From positions 1 to 52,924 of the forward strand of contig CAINLJ010000270.1 in the NCBI GenBank assembly GCA_903850335.1: DNA of 52,924 nt, given 5' to 3'. Every line of letters begins with the position of its first letter. The stretch's first letter is position 1. Source of the stretch: an uncultured Bacteroidia bacterium. Lineage in GTDB: Bacteria > Bacteroidota > Bacteroidia > Bacteroidales > Prolixibacteraceae. This document shows positions 24,313 through 32,262 of the stretch, piece after piece. Under the pieces are notes generated by a model that was given only the letters and a program-made list of their open reading frames with translations, had not been told where the DNA came from and made no database searches. The translations under genes were made by a program, and so were the position numbers.

Positions 24313-25857
24313 ATGGTCCAAATCAAAATAAATGGTCACGAAATAATTGTTGAAGAGGGGACCTCCGTTCTTCATGCTGCAGAGACCGCCGGTTATACAG
24401 TTCCTTCCATGTGCTACAATAAGGAGCTTGGTCATTTCACCTCCTGCATGCTATGCCTTGTAAAGGATGAATCTGATGGCCGGTTATTTCCCTCCTGCTC
24501 AGTAAATTCAAAAAATGGTATGTCCATAATCACTGAGGATGAAGAAATCAGGGAAGCACGACAGACAGGATTGGAACTGCTCTTAAGTGAACATGTCGGT
24601 GATTGTCAGGGACCCTGCCAGGTAGCTTGCCCGGCCCATATGGATATCCCACAAATGAACAGGCTGATCGCAGCAGGAAAATTTGAAATGGCATTAAAAC
24701 TGGTTAAAAAAGATATTGCAATACCCTCAATATTAGGTCGAATTTGTCCGGCACCATGCGAAGGGGCTTGTCATCGCCGGACAGTGGATACTTCGGTCTC
24801 TATTTGCCTGTTAAAAAGGTTTGTCGGTGATCAGAATGATCTTCACCCTTATAAATCACATACCGCAACAGGAAAGAAAGTCGCCATAGTTGGTGCAGGT
24901 CCTGCCGGATTAGCAGCCGCATATTATTTGCAGTTAAATGGAAATCAGACAACATTATTTGATAAGGAAAGCCGGCCCGGAGGACTTCTTCGAACGAATA
25001 TCGACCCGGAAGTATTACCCTCATCTATTTTAGATAAAGAAATAAATTCAATTTTAAACACTGGGGTTATATTTAAAGGTGATACTGAAATCAATACTTT
25101 ATCTTTTCAAAATATTAAAAACCAATATGATGCTGTTGTTATCTCCACCGGTGCTTTAGTTGATGAAATGAGGAATTGGGGGTTTCTGACTAATTCGAAA
25201 GGAGTAGATACAGATAAGAATAGCTACATGACATCGATGGAAGGTGTATTTGCAATTGGAAATACAATACGGTTTTCAAGAATGGCTGTTCGTGCTGCCG
25301 GGCAAGGAAAAGAGGTTGCAATGTCAGTGGCACAATATTTATCCGGAGAGCAGCCCAAGGGAGAGCCCAAATTATTTAACTCCAACTTTGGCCGTCTCCT
25401 TGGGGACGAAATCTCTGAATATCTAAAGGAATCTGTAAATTATGACAGAATTAATCCTGCTGACAATGTCCTGGTAGGTTACGATGCTATTCAAGCTATT
25501 AGTGAAGCAAAAAGATGTCTTCATTGTGATTGCCGCGATCTGGATAGTTGTAAATTACGTGAACTGTCTGGTACGTATAAGGCAAATCAAAGGAGGTATG
25601 CCAGCAACCACAGGAAGACGATGACTAAGTATTTTGCACATTCTATTATTTATGAACCACTTAAATGTATTAAATGCGGAATATGTGTGCGAATGACTTC
25701 TAAATACAAGGAGAAATTCGGATTCTCATATATTGGACGTGGTTTCGATGTTGTTATTGGTGTGCCTTTTAATGAGTCAGTTGATACGGGTCTGGCTGAA
25801 ACAGCGCTAATAGTGGCCAATGCATGCCCTACTGGTGCGCTATCTGTAAAATCATAG
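24313..25857 (+). CDS. FeS-flavoprotein: NuoG-like ferredoxin plus GltD-like FAD domain lacking the pyridine-nucleotide domain
   Basis: 514 residues. The N-terminus is a plant-type [2Fe-2S] ferredoxin like that of NuoG/HydA (PSMCYNKELGHFTSCMLC and a later cysteine). Then comes a GltD-like FeS region (CQGPCQVACPAHMDIP, GRICPAPCEGACHR) and an FAD-binding motif, G194-A-G196-P-A-G199. In GltD-type enzymes a second GxGxxG domain binds NAD(P)H; here only about 30 residues separate ISTGA (near 280) from GVFAIGN (311-317), so that domain is missing. The C-terminus adds CLHCDC and a NuoG-like CIKCGIC with a final ACPTGAL cysteine, enough for one cluster. NADH is probably oxidised by the NuoF protein encoded upstream, with this subunit as an electron hub. 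The domain loss is seen in the sequence; the role is inference. Confidence 0.85.
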   Translation: MVQIKINGHEIIVEEGTSVLHAAETAGYTVPSMCYNKELGHFTSCMLCLVKDESDGRLFPSCSVNSKNGMSIITEDEEIREARQTGLELLLSEHVGDCQGPCQVACPAHMDIPQMNRLIAAGKFEMALKLVKKDIAIPSILGRICPAPCEGACHRRTVDTSVSICLLKRFVGDQNDLHPYKSHTATGKKVAIVGAGPAGLAAAYYLQLNGNQTTLFDKESRPGGLLRTNIDPEVLPSSILDKEINSILNTGVIFKGDTEINTLSFQNIKNQYDAVVISTGALVDEMRNWGFLTNSKGVDTDKNSYMTSMEGVFAIGNTIRFSRMAVRAAGQGKEVAMSVAQYLSGEQPKGEPKLFNSNFGRLLGDEISEYLKESVNYDRINPADNVLVGYDAIQAISEAKRCLHCDCRDLDSCKLRELSGTYKANQRRYASNHRKTMTKYFAHSIIYEPLKCIKCGICVRMTSKYKEKFGFSYIGRGFDVVIGVPFNESVDTGLAETALIVANACPTGALSVKS

Positions 25858-25859
25858 TA

Positions 25860-26969
25860 ATGAAGATTTTAAAATTATTAATAATTCTTTTAGCATTTCA
25901 TAGTGCAGGGAAGGGGCAATCTTCTTCAAGTTGGAGTATGTATCGCGGAAATCAAAACCTCCTTGGGGTTACGCATGTAAATTTTCCGGATAAACCCCGG
26001 CTTCTTTGGAGTTTTCAGGTTGGTGATAATATCAAATCTGCTGCGGTAATTCAAAATAAAAAAATTGTTGTAGGTTCAACAGACGGTTATATTTATTGTC
26101 TTGACTTTAAGGGGAAATTAATTTGGAAATTCAAATCCGAAAATTCCATAGAAGCACCGGCACTAATTTTGGATGAAAAGGTCATCGTAGGTAATCTGGA
26201 TGGAACCCTGTTGGCACTAAAACTTTCTGATGGGTCACTAATTTGGAAATATAAGACTGATAACCAAATTATTGGTTCAGCCAATTATTTTAAATCCGGA
26301 GCAAAAACATGGTTGATTGTAGGAAGCTACGACTATAATTTATATTGTATTGACGCTCAAAACGGAGAAATGAAGTGGAAATACGAATCTGACAATTTTA
26401 TAAATGGATCACCTGCTTGCTTCAATGGAAAAGCTATATTTGGAGGATGTGATGGGTTCCTTCATATTCTCGATATCAAAACAGGTAAATCAATATCAAA
26501 ATTAAATATTGGAACCTATGTGGCAGGTTCGTGTCCGGTGAATGCCCTGAATGCTTATGTGGGTGATTACGATGGAAAATTTTCAAGGGTTGATATTCAA
26601 TCGGGCAGGATAGTTTGGACCTGGGAAAATAGGGAATTAAAGCAACCCTTTATTGCATCCGCTTCTTTATCTGATAATAAGATAGTTACGGGTAATCGTG
26701 ATAAATTTGTGTATTGTTTTGAAGAGAATTCAGGTAAGCTGCTATGGAGCTATAACAGCGGTAACAGGATAGAGGCATCACCTATTATAATCAATGATAA
26801 AGTTTTGACGGCAAATATGCGTGGAGACTTGTCATTACTTAATTTAGCCGATGGCACTCCAATTTGGAAATATGAAGTTGGTAATTCCATTCTTCATAAT
26901 CCTGCTGTGATAGAGAATTTAATGGTCGTCTGTTCCTTAAGCGGGACAATTTTTTGCTTTGGAAAATAA
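25860..26969 (+). CDS. Secreted PQQ-like beta-propeller protein
   Basis: 369 residues from the ATG at 25860, two bases after the previous stop; the longer frame overlaps the upstream gene and would hide the signal peptide MKILKLLIILLAFHSAGKGQS. The propeller is very regular: repeated VGSTDGYIYCLDFKGKLIWKF-type blades, with GKLIWKF, GSLIWKYKT, GEMKWKYES, GRIVWTWEN, GKLLWSYNS and GTPIWKYEV. It is a BamB-like minimal propeller in which each blade ends with a Trp. It is the seventh propeller of the cluster, counting the NHL protein, and precedes the glycosyltransferase. Confidence 0.85.
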   Translation: MKILKLLIILLAFHSAGKGQSSSSWSMYRGNQNLLGVTHVNFPDKPRLLWSFQVGDNIKSAAVIQNKKIVVGSTDGYIYCLDFKGKLIWKFKSENSIEAPALILDEKVIVGNLDGTLLALKLSDGSLIWKYKTDNQIIGSANYFKSGAKTWLIVGSYDYNLYCIDAQNGEMKWKYESDNFINGSPACFNGKAIFGGCDGFLHILDIKTGKSISKLNIGTYVAGSCPVNALNAYVGDYDGKFSRVDIQSGRIVWTWENRELKQPFIASASLSDNKIVTGNRDKFVYCFEENSGKLLWSYNSGNRIEASPIIINDKVLTANMRGDLSLLNLADGTPIWKYEVGNSILHNPAVIENLMVVCSLSGTIFCFGK

Positions 26970-26995
26970 TTTAAACAAATTAATTGCATCAAATC

Positions 26996-28276
26996 ATGAA
27001 CATTATTCAAATTATTCCGGGTTCTGGTGGCAGTTTTTATTGTGGTAACTGTCTTCGGGACAGTAAGTTTATCGTTGCACTTCGTGAACAGGGTCATGAG
27101 GTAATTAAAATCCCAATGTATCTCCCAATTTTTGCAGATGAGCATGACATAGACAAAATTCCAGTCTTTTATGGTGCAGTCAGTATATATTTGAAACAGC
27201 TTTATCCAATTTTCCGAAAGGCTCCTGCCTGGATTGACAGGTTACTCAATTCCAGGCCAATCTTAAAATTAGCTGCCTCTATGGCTGGCTCGACAAATGC
27301 AAAAGGTCTTGAAGAATTAACAGTTTCGATGTTACTTGGTGAGAATGGAAAGCAAAATGAAGAGCTTGAGCGTTTGATTGATTGGGTAGAAGACCATTAC
27401 AAGCCAGATATTATTCACATATCCAACGCATTACTTCTTGGTTTGGCTCACCGGATTAAAGAAAGACTTAAAGTCCCTGTTGTCTGCTCATTGCAGGATG
27501 AGGATGTTTGGGTCGATGCAATGGGATCCGATTTTAGAGATCAAATTTGGAAATTAATGACAGAAAAGGCCAAATACATCGATCTTTTTATTGGTGTAAG
27601 TCATTATTTTTCAGAGGTAATGAAACAAAGAATGTTAATACCTGATCAAAAGGTTCGAAGTCTTTACCTTGGAGTCGATCCTGACGATTATGATTTTATA
27701 CCCCCTAATGAAAAATCTCGTAATATTGGTTTTATCTCCCGAATGTGCCATGAAAATGGATTGGATATCCTTGTCGGGGCTTTTATCCTTTTGAAGAAAA
27801 AACAGGGGTTTGATGATGTAAAACTTAAGCTTACAGGCGGGTCAACAGGATCTGATATAAAGTACCTTAAAAAAATAAAAAAGAGTATCAGAAAGGAAGA
27901 TCTTGAAAGTCAGGTTGATTTTATCGATGAATTTGAAGATAACGATCGTCTCGGATTTTTTAGTCAGGTTACTGTAATTTCTGTTCCAGTCCGCAATGGG
28001 GAAGCATTTGGGATGTATCTGCTGGAGTCAATGGCATCAGGTATTCCTGTATTACAACCTGCAATAGGAGCGTTTCCAGAGATTATTAATTTGGCAGGTG
28101 GCGGTCTAATTTATGAGCCAAATACTCCGGACGCACTTTGCGAAGCCCTTGCAACGATATTGTGCGATCCGGTTTTATTAAATTCTCTTGGACTAACAGC
28201 GCGAAAAGGGGTCGAACAAGAATTCAATATTCATGAACATGCAAAGGAGATGATTGAAGTTTATGCTGAGCTTTGA
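26996..28276 (+). CDS. Glycosyltransferase family 4 (GT-B fold)
   Basis: 426 residues from the ATG at 26996; a TTG four codons earlier is less likely. The N-terminus has IIPGSGGSFYCGNCLRDSK, whose GGxFYCGNCLRD block marks a subgroup of GT4-like enzymes. The C-terminal Rossmann half has NIGFISRMCHENGLDILV, RNGEAFGMYLLESMASG and the E-x7-E-type GEAFGMYLLE donor-binding region. It is cytosolic or membrane-associated, with no membrane segments. The acceptor is unknown; in this setting a polycyclic prenoid or a secreted protein could be glycosylated. It follows the last propeller by 26 bases and precedes the ABC transporter by 45. Confidence 0.85.
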   Translation: MNIIQIIPGSGGSFYCGNCLRDSKFIVALREQGHEVIKIPMYLPIFADEHDIDKIPVFYGAVSIYLKQLYPIFRKAPAWIDRLLNSRPILKLAASMAGSTNAKGLEELTVSMLLGENGKQNEELERLIDWVEDHYKPDIIHISNALLLGLAHRIKERLKVPVVCSLQDEDVWVDAMGSDFRDQIWKLMTEKAKYIDLFIGVSHYFSEVMKQRMLIPDQKVRSLYLGVDPDDYDFIPPNEKSRNIGFISRMCHENGLDILVGAFILLKKKQGFDDVKLKLTGGSTGSDIKYLKKIKKSIRKEDLESQVDFIDEFEDNDRLGFFSQVTVISVPVRNGEAFGMYLLESMASGIPVLQPAIGAFPEIINLAGGGLIYEPNTPDALCEALATILCDPVLLNSLGLTARKGVEQEFNIHEHAKEMIEVYAEL

Positions 28277-28321
28277 GATATAGCAGAAATTCACCTAATC
28301 CTTTTTAATATTCAAAATCTG

Positions 28322-28996
28322 ATGATTCTTAAACTAAAAAATGTCTCCAAAGGTTATGGTGACCCGCAGAAAAGCAATTATAGAAAAGTCCTTGATGAGA
28401 TAAATCTGGAAGTATATGAAAACCAGAAAATTGCCATTGCCGGTCCTAGCGGATCAGGAAAGACAACCTTGTTGAACCTCATTGGCACTCTTGATAAGGC
28501 TGATTCGGGTGAGATTATCTTTAAAGGCACTAATATAATTGAATATTCAGACGAACAACTGGCACATTTTAGAAACAGACAGCTTGGATTTGTATTTCAA
28601 TTTCACCACCTTTTGCCCCAGTGCACTCTTTGGGAAAATGTTCTCCTGCCTGTTTTGCCTTTTAAAAAAATTGCAGGTAAAACGGAAAAGGAGTGGGCGG
28701 AATATTTATTACGTAAAGTTGGCATTTGGGAACAGAGGAATCAAAAACCATCTGAACTTTCGGGCGGTGAATGTCAGCGTACTGCAGTTGTAAGAGCCCT
28801 GATCAATAAACCACAGCTGATACTTGCAGATGAACCAACTGGTGCTCTCGATGAGAAAAATGCATTGAATCTGACAGAGTTGTTAAACCATATAAGTAGC
28901 GAAGAGGGAATATCACTTGTTGTTGTTACTCATTCAGCAGAACTCGCTTCTCAAATGGACAAAATCTATCAATTGAAAGACGGGCAACTACGATGA
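28322..28996 (+). CDS. ABC transporter ATP-binding protein, LolD/MacB type
   Basis: 224 residues with every ABC ATPase motif: Walker A GPSGSGKTT, Q-loop FVFQFHH, signature LSGGECQR, Walker B LILADEPTGALD and the switch His in VVVTHS. Length and sequence suit the LolD/MacB/FtsE group, which works with FtsX-type permeases that move substrates mechanically rather than by a channel. Its stop overlaps the ATG of the permease gene by 4 bases (ATGA), so the two are translationally coupled. Confidence 0.95.
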   Translation: MILKLKNVSKGYGDPQKSNYRKVLDEINLEVYENQKIAIAGPSGSGKTTLLNLIGTLDKADSGEIIFKGTNIIEYSDEQLAHFRNRQLGFVFQFHHLLPQCTLWENVLLPVLPFKKIAGKTEKEWAEYLLRKVGIWEQRNQKPSELSGGECQRTAVVRALINKPQLILADEPTGALDEKNALNLTELLNHISSEEGISLVVVTHSAELASQMDKIYQLKDGQLR

Positions 28997-31900
28997 CTTA
29001 TTTCTCATTGATAATAAATAACTTCAGGTACTATTTAAAGGCTAATATTCTCGTAATATCAGGTATTGCAATCAGTGCTGCAGTCCTAACCGGTGCACTG
29101 ATTATTGGTGATTCGGTATTTTACAGTCTTGAACAATCAACCTTTTACAGGCTAGGCAATATTTCCCATACTGTTTCGTCTGCAGACCGGTATTTTCGTG
29201 AAGACCTGGCAGAGGAAGTTGCAGTAGAGGGCAGATTCATAGTCGCTCCAGCCCTTATCCTGGATGGTATGGCGGTTTCAGAGGGGGGCAATGATCGTGT
29301 AAATAAGGTTCAGGTTGTAGGTGTAAATGATAATTTTGAGAAAATTGCGAATTCCAAAATTTATAGCAATCTTTCAGGTAATGAGGTTGTATTAAGTGAT
29401 AATCTGGCATATAGACTGCATCTTAAAAAAGGTGACAGGTTTATTGTCAGGATAAAAAAAGCAAGCTTAGCTCCACTTAATGCTCCCTTTATTTCTGATG
29501 CCGAAACAAATGCCTCTTTTCAGGCAACTGTTAAGGAAATTTCAGGCCAGAAAACCCTCGGTTTTTTTAATCTTAAGAATGTCCAGACGGCCCCTTATAA
29601 CCTTTTCCTTTCGTTGTCGAAACTAAACAGCCTCATGAAATTTAAGGAGAAGGCAAATTGGCTACTAATTTCAGCACCATCTTTTAACAGTCAGCAAATT
29701 ACTGAAACACTTAACAGGTGCTTTAAAACGGAGGATGCTGGTTTAACAGTAAAGGATATCCCGGTTACGAACGAAACGGAGATCAGTTCCGATCGGATTT
29801 TTATTGAGAATCAGGTCATAAAAGCCTTTGAGCCATTGAAGAATTCACGTTGTGTACTAACTTATTTTGCGAATAGTCTCGAGTTTAATGGGAAGAAAAC
29901 ACCTTATTCGTTTATTTCAACAATAGACGATAAGACACTGGTTAGTAATGATATAATCATTAACAACTGGGTTGCAGATGATCTGAATGTAAAACAAGGC
30001 GACTCAATACTGGTTAAATATTATGTGATTGGTCCCTTGCGTCAATTGGTTGAAAAAGGTATGAAATTTTCCATAAAAAAAATAGTATCAATTGAAGGAA
30101 AATTTGGGGATAGAGATTTAATGCCTTTATTACCAGGGCTTTCTAATGCTGGTCATTGCCGTGATTGGGAAGCGGGAGTACCTATTAAACTTGAATATAT
30201 CCGTCCTAAAGATGAGGCTTACTGGAATAAGTATAAAGGAACTCCAAAAGCATTCATTTCCACCTCAAAAGCACAGCAAATTTGGTCAAACAGGTTTGGA
30301 AATGTCACAGCAATCAGGATAGATAAGCATTCTTTTAATAATAGTGGCTATTTATCCTTGTTTCGAACCTCGGTAAAACCTAAGAATCTGGGAATAATTG
30401 TCACCTCAGTCAAAGAAAATGGATTGAAAGCTGCTCATAACGGAGTTGATTTTAGTCAGTTATTCCTTGGATTAAGTTTTTTCCTCTTAGTTGCGACTCT
30501 ATTTCTTAATGCCTTACTAATGCTTTTAAATCTTGAAAGCCGTAAATCAGAATTGGGTTCTCTTTTGTCTATCGGCTTTACAAAGAAGCAGATGAGAATA
30601 CTTTTTCTGACCGAGGTGTTTGGAATTTCGGTTTTAGGAGGCCTGGCCGGTCTTTTCATTTCATTAATATACACTAAATTAATCTTTTGGGCACTTAATA
30701 CATTATGGTGGGATGCTATTCACTCTTCAATATTAATGATGGATCTGAAGGCATCGACCCTAGGACTTGGGTTGATATTGAGTATCGTAATTTCACTTAC
30801 AACTGTCTTTGCAGCAATTCAGGGAAGTTTTAAAAAGCAAGCAGCTGAATTACAGCGACAACGAGACAATTCTCAAAAGCCTTTAATGAGAAATATAAAA
30901 TTAGGAGCAATCTTCCTTACAATTATTCCGGCATTAGGATTAGTAATCTTTCAGCTGATTTATTCACCTGTTTTAAACTCATCTAAATTCTTTCTTTCAG
31001 GAAGCTTACTTTTAACAGGTTTATTGTTAATTGCAGATATTGTTCTTCGCTATAACCCTGAGAAGGTTGATTATAGGTTATCTTTTCAAAAGTTTAACCA
31101 AAGAAACAGATCGCAAAATACAGGGAGATCTTCTACCATATTGATTTTATTTTCCCTGGGAACTTTTATTGTTATATCAACCGGTGCAAACAGCGGAAAT
31201 CCATTATCTGAAGGTAATGCGAATAGTAGCGGCACTGGCGGTTATAAGTACTTCGCAGAAACTTCTGTACCTGTTTTATTTAGTTTGAATGATAGGGATC
31301 AAAGGAAAAAGGAAGGGATTCAAACATCTTTTAAAGCTTTAGAAATTAGTAGGATAGATGGTGATGATGCCAGTTGTCTGAATTTAAACCAGGTGTCAAA
31401 TCCATCCATTTTGGGTGTCGATCCGGAAATATTCAAAAATAGGTTCACCTTTGAAACAAAATATCAAGGAATCGGTGACAAACAAATTTGGGAGGCTTTA
31501 AATGAATCATATCCGGATAATGTTGTGCCAGCAATTGCCGATCAGACTGTTATTCAGTGGGGGATGGGTAAGAGTATTGGAGATACCCTGATTTACACCA
31601 ACGAATCTGGAGAATTACTAAAATTAAAACTTATTGCGGGATTGGCACCTTCTGTCTTTCAAGGTAATGTTTTAATTTCGAATAGAAATTTCCTGAAAAA
31701 TTATCCTGCAAGAAGCGGATCTCATCTTTTTTTGATTGATGTACCTAATGAGAATGCTGAAAAGACAAAGGAGGAGCTAATGAATGTTTTTAGGGATTAT
31801 GGATGGGAAATTACAACCTGTATTCAAAGAATAACAGAGTTTAACTCGGTTGAGAATACTTATTTATCCATATTCCTGGCTCTTGGTACTTTGGGTTTAA

Positions 31901-32262
31901 TCCTTGGAACTGCCGGGCTTTCTATTGTTCTTGCCAGATCGCTTTTGGAAAGGAAGAATGAAATTATGCTTATGCTTTCGTTAGGTTTCACCCGAAACCA
32001 ACTTGTCGGATTATTGGTCAATGAATATGCTTTTTTACTGATCTTAGGTGTTGCGACAGGGTTTCTGGCAGCGATGGTTGCTATACTTCCCAATTTACTT
32101 ACCGCTGGAGGTGAGGTTTCATTTTTAACTGTTTTATTGATAGTTACATTAATCATTATAAATGGAGTATTCTGGATCTTCGTGCTTTCGCGCAGGGGCA
32201 CAGAACAAGGTAAGATAAGCTTTAATTCAGATTATACAAATAATTCAAAAGCCATCCTTTAG
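28993..32262 (+). CDS. Giant FtsX-type ABC transporter permease
   Basis: 1089 residues. One membrane segment at the N-terminus (ILVISGIAISAAVLTGALIIG) precedes a periplasmic domain of several hundred residues, and a cluster of FtsX-like segments follows near residues 495-600 (FLGLSFFLLVATLFLNALL, SVLGGLAGLFISLIY). Two more segments follow near 635-685. A second periplasmic domain then leads to a final FtsX set (residues about 955-1075). The double architecture resembles LolC/LolE and the long FtsX permeases I recall from Planctomycetes, which open with a closely similar VLTGALLVGDS block. The pair could release a lipid or lipoprotein from the inner membrane. Its 3' end overlaps the convergent RND gene by 18 bases. 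Confidence 0.85.
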   Translation: MTYFSLIINNFRYYLKANILVISGIAISAAVLTGALIIGDSVFYSLEQSTFYRLGNISHTVSSADRYFREDLAEEVAVEGRFIVAPALILDGMAVSEGGNDRVNKVQVVGVNDNFEKIANSKIYSNLSGNEVVLSDNLAYRLHLKKGDRFIVRIKKASLAPLNAPFISDAETNASFQATVKEISGQKTLGFFNLKNVQTAPYNLFLSLSKLNSLMKFKEKANWLLISAPSFNSQQITETLNRCFKTEDAGLTVKDIPVTNETEISSDRIFIENQVIKAFEPLKNSRCVLTYFANSLEFNGKKTPYSFISTIDDKTLVSNDIIINNWVADDLNVKQGDSILVKYYVIGPLRQLVEKGMKFSIKKIVSIEGKFGDRDLMPLLPGLSNAGHCRDWEAGVPIKLEYIRPKDEAYWNKYKGTPKAFISTSKAQQIWSNRFGNVTAIRIDKHSFNNSGYLSLFRTSVKPKNLGIIVTSVKENGLKAAHNGVDFSQLFLGLSFFLLVATLFLNALLMLLNLESRKSELGSLLSIGFTKKQMRILFLTEVFGISVLGGLAGLFISLIYTKLIFWALNTLWWDAIHSSILMMDLKASTLGLGLILSIVISLTTVFAAIQGSFKKQAAELQRQRDNSQKPLMRNIKLGAIFLTIIPALGLVIFQLIYSPVLNSSKFFLSGSLLLTGLLLIADIVLRYNPEKVDYRLSFQKFNQRNRSQNTGRSSTILILFSLGTFIVISTGANSGNPLSEGNANSSGTGGYKYFAETSVPVLFSLNDRDQRKKEGIQTSFKALEISRIDGDDASCLNLNQVSNPSILGVDPEIFKNRFTFETKYQGIGDKQIWEALNESYPDNVVPAIADQTVIQWGMGKSIGDTLIYTNESGELLKLKLIAGLAPSVFQGNVLISNRNFLKNYPARSGSHLFLIDVPNENAEKTKEELMNVFRDYGWEITTCIQRITEFNSVENTYLSIFLALGTLGLILGTAGLSIVLARSLLERKNEIMLMLSLGFTRNQLVGLLVNEYAFLLILGVATGFLAAMVAILPNLLTAGGEVSFLTVLLIVTLIIINGVFWIFVLSRRGTEQGKISFNSDYTNNSKAIL

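Noticed and set aside
21198-25857. Part of an [FeFe] hydrogenase or formate dehydrogenase
   Set aside because: Neither the H-cluster motifs nor a molybdopterin domain occurs in these or neighbouring genes; only the electron-input subunits are present.
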